Below the pieces are notes generated by a model. That model made no database searches. It was given only the letters and a program-made list of their open reading frames with translations, and had not been told where the DNA came from. A program made the position numbers and the translations under genes. A DNA stretch of 35,988 nucleotides from assembly GCF_005239125.1 (NCBI RefSeq), contig NZ_SZYE01000016.1:1-35988 (forward strand), given 5' to 3'. Positions 23,122-29,142 of this stretch are shown piece by piece. Position 1 is the stretch's first letter. Each line of letters starts with the position of its first letter. The DNA is from Cellulomonas hominis (lineage in GTDB: Bacteria > Actinomycetota > Actinomycetes > Actinomycetales > Cellulomonadaceae).

Positions 23122-23868
23122 ATGCGATACAACGACACACATGATGAGTTCGAGAGCGAGGGCCGCGGCGAGCGGTCCGGTCACGGCCCGCAGGGGTCGC
23201 ACGAGGGGCACCGCGGGCACGGGCACGGGCACGGGTTCGGCGGCCGCGGGCCGCGCGGGTTCGGACCGGGAGCGGGGTTGGGCCCCGGCGGCGGGTTCGG
23301 CCCGGGCGGGCCCGGTGGGTTCGGGCCCGGCGGACCGGGTGGGTTCGGCCCCGGCGGGTTCGGGGGGCGGCGCGGCCGGCGACCGCGCGGGGACGTCCGC
23401 AACGCCATCCTGCTGCTGCTCGCCGAGCAGCCGATGCACGGCTACCAGCTGATGGAGGCCATCGCCGAGCGCAGCGACGGCCGGTGGCGCCCGAGCCCCG
23501 GCGCCGTCTACCCCACGCTGAACCTCCTGGAGGACGAGGGCGTCGTGACGCTCACCGCGTCCGCCGGCCGCAAGCTCGCGACCCTGACGGAGGAGGGGCG
23601 TGCCCTGGTCGAGCGGGACTCGGCGTCCTGGCCCGACCCGTTCGCGACCGGCGACGCCGAGCAGGGCGTGGACCTGCGCGCCGAGGTCGGCCCGCTGCTC
23701 GAGGCCGTCCGGGCCGTCGGGCGCGGCGGCACCGAGGCGCAGCGGGTGCGCGCGGGCGAGATCCTCGCCGAGGCGCGCCGCTCGGTGTACCGGGTGCTCG
23801 CGGGCGACGACCCGGCCGCGCGGCCGGACGCCGGCGCCCCCGCCGACCCGGAGGGCCCGGCCGCCTGA
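23122..23868 (+). CDS. PadR family transcriptional regulator with Gly/His-rich head
   Basis: 248 residues. Residues 1-90 are low complexity: a charged start, a His-rich run (HEGHRGHGHGHG, about 27-38) and GFGPGGPG repeats (58-80). The PadR winged helix follows (about 92-165): RNAILLLLAEQPMHGYQLMEAIAERSDGRW, then SPGAVYPTLNLLEDEGVV and a wing with ASAGRKLATLTEEGRAL. The C-terminal 70 residues form the usual dimerisation helices. The ATG at 23122 has no ribosome-binding site, so the mRNA is probably leaderless. It likely represses itself through the palindrome at 23104, and perhaps the divergent LMF-like gene. The His-rich head may bind metal, which is inference. It is convergent with the VOC gene. 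Confidence 0.9.
   Translation: MRYNDTHDEFESEGRGERSGHGPQGSHEGHRGHGHGHGFGGRGPRGFGPGAGLGPGGGFGPGGPGGFGPGGPGGFGPGGFGGRRGRRPRGDVRNAILLLLAEQPMHGYQLMEAIAERSDGRWRPSPGAVYPTLNLLEDEGVVTLTASAGRKLATLTEEGRALVERDSASWPDPFATGDAEQGVDLRAEVGPLLEAVRAVGRGGTEAQRVRAGEILAEARRSVYRVLAGDDPAARPDAGAPADPEGPAA
23293..23358 (+). repeat. 24-bp tandem repeats encoding GFGPGGPG
   Basis: Two full in-frame units (23293-23316 and 23317-23340) and a partial third (23341-23358) lie inside the PadR gene. The unit encodes GFGPGGPG. Copy number may vary among strains without changing the frame. Confidence 0.8.
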
Positions 23869-23892
23869 CGGCGCGCCCGCGGACCGGGGTCG

Positions 23893-24273
23893 TCAGGGCC
23901 AGACGTGCGCCTCCTCGGCGAAGTCCGCGGGGTTGCTGTGCACCGGGATCACGCACAGCAGGTGGCCGCCGGGCACCCGGAGGGTCCGGCAGTCGAGCCA
24001 GCCGCCGACCTCGACCGCCCCGAGGTCGAGCAGCCGCGCCGTCTCGGCCGCGACGTCGTCCGTCTCCATGTCGAGGTGGTAGCGGGCGGGCCCGCCGATC
24101 GACTGCACGGCCGCCACGAGCCCGGGGATCGGGTCCTCCAGGTGCGTGAACTGCTCCTCGTCGGGCACCGACCACGAGGCCACGCCGGTGGCGGCGGACC
24201 AGAACCGGGCGGAGGCGGCGGCCTCGGCGTGCGGTGCGTCGATGAGCAGGGTCGAGATCCGGCTGCGGTGCAC
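23893..24273 (-). CDS. VOC (glyoxalase-like) family protein
   Basis: 126 residues starting at GTG 24271-24273. AGGAGG stands six bases before it, while the in-frame ATG at 24277-24279 abuts that motif directly and is too close. The product then begins MHRSRISTLLIDAP, a familiar opening for this actinobacterial group. One VOC module of paired beta-alpha-beta-beta-beta units is visible: ASARFWSAATG (about 16-26), ARYHLDMETDD (about 65-75), LGAVEVGGWLDCRTLRVPGGHLLCVIPV. Members bind metals and act as lyases, dioxygenases or antibiotic-binding proteins, so the substrate is not predicted. Cytoplasmic, single gene. It is convergent with PadR (24 bp). Confidence 0.85.
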   Translation of the reverse strand: MHRSRISTLLIDAPHAEAAASARFWSAATGVASWSVPDEEQFTHLEDPIPGLVAAVQSIGGPARYHLDMETDDVAAETARLLDLGAVEVGGWLDCRTLRVPGGHLLCVIPVHSNPADFAEEAHVWP

Positions 24274-24332
24274 GGGCATCCTCCTCGATGTCCCGACGGA
24301 CGGTAGCGCCACGGGAGCGCATCCACCAGGGT

Positions 24333-24346
24333 CCCGGGGCCCCGGG
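24333..24346 (-). terminator. CCCGGGG/CCCCGGG palindrome after the DUF1275 gene
   Basis: A perfect 14-bp GC palindrome four bases beyond the stop of the DUF1275 gene on the minus strand. It is probably a terminator, and it also marks the upstream boundary of the VOC gene. Confidence 0.45.
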
Positions 24347-24350
24347 GAGG

Positions 24351-25187
24351 TCAGTCCCCGTCGGCGCCGACCCCCGCGGGCACGGCGTCGCGCGCCGACG
24401 GAGCCGCCGGCGCGGACGCCCGTCCGGCAGCCGTGCTCGTGCGCCGGGTGTGCGTCTCGATCGCCGCCAGCACCACCGCGAGCACCCCGGCCGCGACGAG
24501 CGTCGCTCGGGTGCCGAGCGCGTCGGGACCGCTCGCCAGCGCGCCGATCCCGGCGCCGGCGGCGAACGCGAGCACGATCGCGGACAGCCGCAGGGCGACC
24601 CTCCGCTGCGTGCGGTCGTAGCCGCTCAGCCACTCGTACGCGGCGGTCACGAGGGTGCGTAGGTTCCCGGTCGTCATCGTCGTGCTGTAGCTGGTGTCCC
24701 GGACCAGCCGGAACGTGGTGACCTGCAGCGCGGCGACGAACGCCACCGCCGTGGTCGTCGCAAGGGCGGGCACGGACGTCGGGAGTGCGGCGACGGCGAC
24801 CAGTGTGCCGATCTCGGCGAGCAGCACGATGCGCGTCGGGTCCTCCAGGCCGGGTAGCCGGCGGTGCGCGGCCAGCCACTCGGCGACGACCAGGCCGAGC
24901 ACGAACGCGCCGATGATCGGCAGGTACCCGGCGGCCTGCGCCCACTGGCCCCGCGCCGCGTGGATGGCGACGAACACCACGTTGCCGGTCTGGGCGTTGG
25001 CGAACACGCCGCCGTGCGCGACGAAGGTGTAGGCGTCGAGGAACCCGCCGACGACGGCGAGCGCCGCGCCGGTCGCGGGGTGCTCGGGGCGGGTGCGGAC
25101 CCTCACGGCTCGCGCCGTCCGGGAGGCGTGGTGCGGGTCGGTCGCGGCCGGGTGCTCACGGACCCCAGTGTCCCCCAGTCGTCCCAT
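24351..25187 (-). CDS. DUF1275 (YoaK-like) membrane protein
   Basis: 278 residues if begun at ATG 25185-25187; GTG 25104-25106 would give 251 and leaves room for a promoter, so the start is uncertain. About six membrane helices. Family marks: VVGGFLDAYTFVAHGGVFANAQTGNVVF near the first helix, FVLGLVVAEWLA, and the mid-protein VTTFRLVRDTSYSTTMTTGNLRTL. The function of DUF1275 proteins is not established. A Pro/Ala-rich cytoplasmic tail ends the protein. A small inverted repeat, GTCCCA(7)TGGGAC at 25181-25199, overlaps the upstream ATG. Same direction as the ArsR/SRPBCC pair but separated from it by a strong terminator. Confidence 0.8.
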   Translation of the reverse strand: MGRLGDTGVREHPAATDPHHASRTARAVRVRTRPEHPATGAALAVVGGFLDAYTFVAHGGVFANAQTGNVVFVAIHAARGQWAQAAGYLPIIGAFVLGLVVAEWLAAHRRLPGLEDPTRIVLLAEIGTLVAVAALPTSVPALATTTAVAFVAALQVTTFRLVRDTSYSTTMTTGNLRTLVTAAYEWLSGYDRTQRRVALRLSAIVLAFAAGAGIGALASGPDALGTRATLVAAGVLAVVLAAIETHTRRTSTAAGRASAPAAPSARDAVPAGVGADGD

Positions 25188-25202
25188 GACTTGTGGGACC
25201 GA

Positions 25203-25233
25203 GGACCCGGCGACACACGGCGTCGCCGGGTCC
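25203..25233 (-). terminator. Strong terminator hairpin after the SRPBCC gene
   Basis: GGACCCGGCGAC (25203-25214) pairs perfectly over 12 bp with 25222-25233 around a 7-nt loop. It lies about 30 nt past the SRPBCC stop on the minus strand. Confidence 0.7.
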
Positions 25234-25261
25234 GGTGCCCGGCCGCGGCCGACCCGCGGGC

Positions 25262-25747
25262 TCAGCCCTCCGCGAGCAGCGCCGGGATCTGCCCGACCGC
25301 CTCGCGCATGCCCTCCTCCATGCCCATCGCGATCACCTGGGCCATGGCCTCGGCGTCCGGGAACCGCGTGGTGATGGTCATGCGCGTCCCGCCGTCGACG
25401 GGCGTGAGCTCGGTGCGCATCACGGCGGCCGGCATGGCGTCGTCCGGGTTGCCGTCGGCGTCGGAGAACCCGTCCTGGATCTCGATCGTGCGCGGCGGGT
25501 CGACCGCGAGCACGCGCCACCAGCCGTGCGCCCGCGTCCCGTCCGGGCCGGTCATGTAGTACCGCGACTCGGCGCCGGGCGTGAGGTCGTGGGCGGGGAA
25601 CGTCGCCGGCCACTCCGGGGGTCCCCACCACCGGGAGAGCTGCTCGCCCTCGGACCACAGCCGCCAGACCCGCTCGGGCGGGGCGTCGAGCTCGGTCACC
25701 ACGGTGAGCGTCAGCGCGTCGGTGTCCTTGATGGTGTCCACTGGCAT
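25262..25747 (-). CDS. SRPBCC (AHSA1-like) family protein
   Basis: 161 residues from ATG 25745-25747, preferred because AAGGGG lies seven bases upstream. An alternative ATG at 25763-25765 overlaps the ArsR stop (ATGA) and would add six residues. The START-like fold is recognised by VVTELDAPPERVWRLWSEGEQLSRWWGPPEWP (about 16-47), a central HGWWRVLAVDPPRTIEIQDGF, and GTRMTITTRFPDAEAMAQVIAMGMEEGM before the last helix. Such proteins bind hydrophobic ligands in a deep cavity. Pairs of this type with an upstream ArsR regulator are common in actinobacteria, but the ligand is unknown. Cytoplasmic; cotranscribed with the ArsR gene and ended by a strong hairpin. Confidence 0.88.
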   Translation of the reverse strand: MPVDTIKDTDALTLTVVTELDAPPERVWRLWSEGEQLSRWWGPPEWPATFPAHDLTPGAESRYYMTGPDGTRAHGWWRVLAVDPPRTIEIQDGFSDADGNPDDAMPAAVMRTELTPVDGGTRMTITTRFPDAEAMAQVIAMGMEEGMREAVGQIPALLAEG

Positions 25748-25761
25748 GAGTCGTCCCCTTG

Positions 25762-26094
25762 TCATCCGTCGGCGAGGATCTCCGCGATGCGGTCGATGCG
25801 GCCGCGCCAGATCTCCTCGTACCGGTCGAGCAGCCGTGCGGCTGCCCGGATGGTCGCGACGTCGGCGTGGACGACCTGCTCGCGGCCGTGCCGCTGCTTG
25901 GTCACGAGGTGCGCGCGCTCGAGCACCGCCACGTGCTTCTGCACGGCGGCGAAGCTCATCTCGTAGGAACGCGCGAGGGCGGTCACCGACGCCTCCCGGC
26001 GCAGCACCCGCGTGACGATGTCGCGCCGGGTCGCGTCGGCCAGCGCGGCGAACACCCGGTCCACCTCGTCGGGGTCGAGCTGACGTACAACCAT
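25762..26094 (-). CDS. ArsR family transcriptional regulator
   Basis: 110 residues from ATG 26092-26094; the open frame further upstream is non-coding in character. The winged helix-turn-helix fills the protein: DEVDRVFAALADATRRDIVTRVL (about 9-31), recognition region VTALARSYEMSFAAVQKHVAVLERAHLV (about 37-64), wing KQRHGREQVVHAD. There are no Cys residues, so it is not a thiol metal sensor of the classical ArsR kind. The start codon lies at the centre of a 24-bp palindrome, and TAACGT (plus-strand 26103-26108) eight bases upstream fits a -10, so the mRNA looks leaderless and autorepressed. It controls itself and the SRPBCC gene that follows. Confidence 0.9.
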   Translation of the reverse strand: MVVRQLDPDEVDRVFAALADATRRDIVTRVLRREASVTALARSYEMSFAAVQKHVAVLERAHLVTKQRHGREQVVHADVATIRAAARLLDRYEEIWRGRIDRIAEILADG

Positions 26095-26106
26095 GTGGTT
26101 GTACGT
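26083..26106. promoter_or_regulatory. 24-bp palindromic operator over the ArsR start codon
   Basis: ACGTACAACCA (26083-26093) and TGGTTGTACGT (26096-26106) are perfect 11-bp arms around TG. ACAACCA/TGGTTGT arms are typical of operators of ArsR regulators paired with SRPBCC genes. The right arm overlaps the minus-strand -10 TAACGT (26103-26108). Confidence 0.8.
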
Positions 26107-26170
26107 TACGCGGGTGTGGCGCAGATCACAACCGCGTCCCTGCGACGGTCGGCCGGGTCGTGAGCCGGTC

Positions 26171-26378
26171 GCTCGAGTCGGGACAGACCGCCGCATTCCG
26201 GACTCGCTGGACGCGTGGCGCAGGTGCGCCGAAAAGGGCGCAAGTGGGGACAGATCGTCACGCGCGCGACGCTCCGAGCAGGTGGATTCGGTCACAGATG
26301 CCTCGAATCGGGACACGTGGTGCAATTGCGCAGAAACGAGCCCGGTCTCAGATCGACGTCGCACCTCGAGGTCGGGAC
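26171..26378. repeat. Degenerate repeats in a 400-bp non-coding gap
   Basis: Bases 26095-26492 hold no convincing gene. TCGARTCGGGACA-like motifs recur with GGGAC at 26180, 26247, 26310 and 26374, at intervals of 67, 63 and 64 bp. A second pair, CGTGGYGCANNTGCGC followed by GAAA, occurs at 26214 and 26316, each containing a small dyad. The gap also looks less GC-rich than its surroundings. It may be a decayed repeat array, a regulatory region or an RNA; nothing decides this. Confidence 0.5.
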
Positions 26379-26425
26379 GACTTCGGCCTACTTCTCGCAA
26401 CGGCCTGCGCTCAGCAAATGCGCGC

Positions 26426-26434
26426 TGCTAGCGT
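26426..26434 (+). promoter_or_regulatory. Extended -10 promoter of the I36 inhibitor gene
   Basis: TGCTAGCGT matches the extended form TGN-TANNNT. Transcription would start near 26441, giving a leader of about 50 nt with AGGAAGAG ahead of the ATG. No clear -35 is present, as is common with extended -10 promoters. Confidence 0.5.
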
Positions 26435-26492
26435 CCGGATCGTGGGGGCATCCAGTCCGGGGATCGACGGACGACGGCGAAGGAAGAGATTC

Positions 26493-26948
26493 ATGACTCA
26501 CGCACGTCCACTTCTGAGGAAGGTGCTGCGGGTGGCTGCCGCAGTGTTCATCGCGCTGGTGGGGTCGGTCGGCCTCGCAGGTGCCGCCTCGGCGGCCGCG
26601 GGCGACTGCCCGTCCACGTACGCCTGCATCTGGCGTGATGCGAACTACGTGACGGGTCATTCCGGGACCGCGCACGTGAAGTTCCACTCGTGCCACCACG
26701 ACTTCCGGCTGTCCACCTACGCGGGCACGACGATCAACGCGAACGACAGCGCGTCGTCGGTCTCGAACCGCGGGACGGTTTCCTCCGCCTCGTTCTACCT
26801 GGACACCCTGTACGCGGGCCCTTCCTTCACGCTCGCCAAGGGTACGGGGGACGGCAACCTCAGCGACTCGTCAGGAAATGCCCCCGGGGGTTTCAACGAC
26901 AAGCTCAGCTCGGCCAAGTTCGTGTCGTTCGGAGCGGCCTGCCGGTAA
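26493..26948 (+). CDS. Secreted peptidase inhibitor family I36 protein
   Basis: 151 residues from ATG 26493 with AGGA eight bases upstream. A Sec signal peptide (about 1-35) has a Lys/Arg start, a hydrophobic core AAAVFIALVGSVGLAG and Ala-X-Ala sites. The mature domain begins GDCPSTYACIWRDANYVTG and has the Cys-Pro, Trp and Tyr pattern of the I36 family (Streptomyces metalloproteinase inhibitor, crystallin-like fold). Cysteines are at 39, 45, 67 and 150, enough for two disulfides. It should be released outside the cell and may inhibit thermolysin-like proteases; many I36 relatives have no tested activity. Codon use is less GC-biased than its neighbours to the left. It heads a cluster with a lipoprotein and a MacAB-like exporter, separated by a hairpin. 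Confidence 0.85.
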   Translation: MTHARPLLRKVLRVAAAVFIALVGSVGLAGAASAAAGDCPSTYACIWRDANYVTGHSGTAHVKFHSCHHDFRLSTYAGTTINANDSASSVSNRGTVSSASFYLDTLYAGPSFTLAKGTGDGNLSDSSGNAPGGFNDKLSSAKFVSFGAACR

Positions 26949-26957
26949 TTTGTCACC

Positions 26958-26991
26958 GCGCCGCGGGGTGCCGTTCGGCGCCCCGCGGCGC
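26958..26991 (+). terminator. Hairpin between I36 and lipoprotein genes
   Basis: GCGCCGCGGGG (26958-26968) pairs perfectly over 11 bp with 26981-26991, and the inner bases extend the stem to about 16 pairs. It begins nine bases after the I36 stop. No U tract follows. It may end most transcripts of the inhibitor gene while some read on into the lipoprotein gene, whose AGGAG follows at 26997. Confidence 0.65.
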
Positions 26992-27007
26992 CTGATAGGA
27001 GTGCTGA

Positions 27008-27913
27008 ATGAGCGTGCCACGACCACTGGTCCATCCCGCCGTCGCCGTGCTCGTCGCGGCCGGCCTGACGGGGTGCTCCGCGAGCGGCCCCGATGCGGCG
27101 CACGAGCCGAGCGTTCTCGTCGAGAAGAACCGCCTGATGTGGGTGATGCCGCTCGACGCCTACATGGTGGCGGAGCAGCTCGACACGGCGGTCGACGTCT
27201 TCATCGAGCCGTGCATGCAGGAGCGCGGGTTCGCGTACCGGCGTCCGCCCGTCGACGTGACGAAGCGGTCCGAGACCGTGTCGGTGAGCGGGCGGAACCT
27301 GTTCAACGTCGAGGTGGCGAGGCAGTGGGGATACGGCGGGGCGCCCGACCCGAACGCCGACGTGCTGCGGGCGGATGCGGCGGAGTCGGTGCACTGGTCG
27401 GCGGAGCAGACGGACCGGTACGAGGACTGCCTGGGACGTGCTCGGGAGCAGTTCCCCGCGCAGCGGATCAACAACGTCGTCACGAGCCTGTCGTTCTCCG
27501 CCTGGAGCGGAGCCAAGAACGCCCCGGAGGTCCTCGACGCGGCTGAGCGGTGGGTGCAGTGCATGCAGCCGCTCGGGTTCTCCGACCTTCCGGACGGCCC
27601 GAACGCCGACGGGGGCGGGACGCCCACGCCGGCGATGACGGAGGCGTATACCGGAGTCCCGTACAACGCGACCTTCGACGGTGCGGCCCCCGAGCAGACG
27701 GCTGAGCAGAAGGCCGAGGAGATCCGCATCGCGACCTTCGACGCCGAGTGCCAGGAGAGCACGGGATACGCCCAGGCGCTGTACGACGCGGAGTGGGATC
27801 GCCAGGTCTCCGTCGTCCGCGAGAACGAGGACACCCTGACCCGTCTGCTCGATGAGAAGGCGGCGTACGAGGAGAAGGCCGACAGGGTCCTGCGTGAGGC
27901 CGGGTCGGGTTGA
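27008..27913 (+). CDS. Lipoprotein of unknown function with repeated Cys-x5-Gly-Phe motifs
   Basis: 301 residues from ATG 27008 with AGGAG six bases upstream. The signal peptide ends in AGLTGC, so Cys23 is lipidated and the protein sits on the outer face of the membrane. I do not recognise a named domain. Four further Cys occur at 69, 141, 185 and 248; three lie in a similar motif: CMQERGF (69-75), CMQPLGF (185-191), CQESTGY (248-254). This suggests internal duplication and possibly disulfide pairing. The C-terminal 35 residues are charged and likely coiled coil (ENEDTLTRLLDEKAAYEEKA). The stop overlaps the start of the next gene by one base (TGATG), so it is probably a partner of the MacAB-like exporter encoded downstream. 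Confidence 0.82.
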   Translation: MSVPRPLVHPAVAVLVAAGLTGCSASGPDAAHEPSVLVEKNRLMWVMPLDAYMVAEQLDTAVDVFIEPCMQERGFAYRRPPVDVTKRSETVSVSGRNLFNVEVARQWGYGGAPDPNADVLRADAAESVHWSAEQTDRYEDCLGRAREQFPAQRINNVVTSLSFSAWSGAKNAPEVLDAAERWVQCMQPLGFSDLPDGPNADGGGTPTPAMTEAYTGVPYNATFDGAAPEQTAEQKAEEIRIATFDAECQESTGYAQALYDAEWDRQVSVVRENEDTLTRLLDEKAAYEEKADRVLREAGSG

Positions 27914-29142
27914 TGCGGGCTCGACGCATCGTCACCGCACTCGTGGTGCTCGGCACGCTCGTCGGTGGGCTCGTCGGCGGGTGGCTCGCCGCCGAGAAGC
28001 TGCAGTCCCCGGCGCAGGTCGCGGCCCGCGCAGCCCCACCCGAGCCGTCCGACGTCGTGGCCACGGTGACCGTCGGCGAGCTCACGGAGCAGGTCACGGC
28101 CCGCTCCGAGATCACCCGCGAGTCGGCGAGCACCGTCGAGGTGGCGCTGGCCGGCGCCGAGCAGAGCGTCGTCACCGCCACCGGTGTGCCCCCCGGGTCG
28201 GAGATCAGCGCAGGCGGCGTCGCCCTCGAGGTGAACGGCCGTCCGGTGATCGCGACGACGGGTGCGTTCCCGTACTACCGGGACATGGCCGAGGGGGACA
28301 CGGGGCCGGACGTCGAGCAGCTGCAACGGTTCCTGATGAGCTGCGGGTACCGGACCGGTGGCGTCGGGCAGTTCGGCCCGCAGACCGCAGGGGCTGTGCG
28401 TCAGCTCTACCGGGCGATCGGTCATGAGGTCGTGACGCGCGAGGCGCCCGCGACGACGCCCGAGCCACAGGGTGGCGCACCCGCGGCGACGGACGATCCC
28501 GCGTCCGGTGCGGTCCCGGCGGGTGGCTCCGTCGAGCCGGCGTCGGGTGACGGCGCAGCGGCGTCGGCGGCCGCCCCGCGGGTGGTCGTGGTCCCCCGTA
28601 GTGAGCTCGTCGTGCTCGCGGCCCTCCCGGTCGTCGCCGGTGAGCTGCCTGCGGTGGGCACGGTGCTGACCGCCGAGAACGCCGTCCTCACCGTCGGTCA
28701 GGGGCGGGTCGTCGCCCGGGCGAAGATCGCCGTGACGGTCCTGCCCGTGCTCGCCGAGGGGATGCCGGTCGTCCTCACCGGTGCGGACGGGACCACGCTG
28801 GAGGGCACGCTGGGGCCGATCCCCGCCGCCGCCGGGGCCGGGGACGCCGCGTCGGCCGAGGTCGCGGTCCCGGTCGTCACCGAGGCGATCGACGAGGCGT
28901 GGCTGGACGCGAACGTGCTGACCGTCATCACCGTGACGGCCGTCGCCGATCAGGCTCTCCGGGTCCCGTCGCGCGCGGTCGTCCCGCGCGCGGACGGCTC
29001 GTCCGTCGTCCAGCGCCGCGCCGCGGACGGGTCCTTCGAGGAGATCGCGGTGCACGAGCTCGGCCGGCTGGGTGGGACCAGCGCCGTCGAGCCGGCCGCG
29101 ACGGGCGGGCTGTCCGAGGGGGACGAGGTGAAGGTGGAGTGA
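27913..29142 (+). CDS. Peptidoglycan-binding membrane-fusion (adaptor) protein
   Basis: 409 residues. Start ATG 27913 overlaps the lipoprotein stop (TGATG). A single N-terminal membrane anchor (about 5-27) leaves the rest outside. A PG_binding_1 domain is seen at about 126-170 (EGDTGPDVEQLQRFLMSCGYRTGGVGQFGPQTAGAVRQLY). An Ala/Pro/Gly-rich linker (175-225) follows, then beta-rich segments like the barrel of HlyD/MacA adaptors (RSELVVLAALPVVAGELPAVGTVL, then VPSRAVVPRADGSSVV and GLSEGDEVKV at the end). In Gram-negatives MacA links MacB to TolC; here, with no outer membrane, the PG-binding module would tie the exporter to the cell wall. Overlaps the exporter gene by four bases (GTGA). Confidence 0.87.
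   Translation: MRARRIVTALVVLGTLVGGLVGGWLAAEKLQSPAQVAARAAPPEPSDVVATVTVGELTEQVTARSEITRESASTVEVALAGAEQSVVTATGVPPGSEISAGGVALEVNGRPVIATTGAFPYYRDMAEGDTGPDVEQLQRFLMSCGYRTGGVGQFGPQTAGAVRQLYRAIGHEVVTREAPATTPEPQGGAPAATDDPASGAVPAGGSVEPASGDGAAASAAAPRVVVVPRSELVVLAALPVVAGELPAVGTVLTAENAVLTVGQGRVVARAKIAVTVLPVLAEGMPVVLTGADGTTLEGTLGPIPAAAGAGDAASAEVAVPVVTEAIDEAWLDANVLTVITVTAVADQALRVPSRAVVPRADGSSVVQRRAADGSFEEIAVHELGRLGGTSAVEPAATGGLSEGDEVKVE

Noticed and set aside
25762-26400. A 212-residue version of the ArsR protein.
   Set aside because: The first 100 residues have no domain and run through a repeat-bearing, non-coding gap. The palindrome and -10 place the start at 26094.
26493-26948. Possibility that the I36-type gene encodes a bacteriocin exported by the MacB-like pump.
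   Set aside because: It has a normal Sec signal peptide, so it needs no dedicated exporter, and the mature domain fits the protease-inhibitor family. The link to the pump is kept only as a neighbourhood observation.
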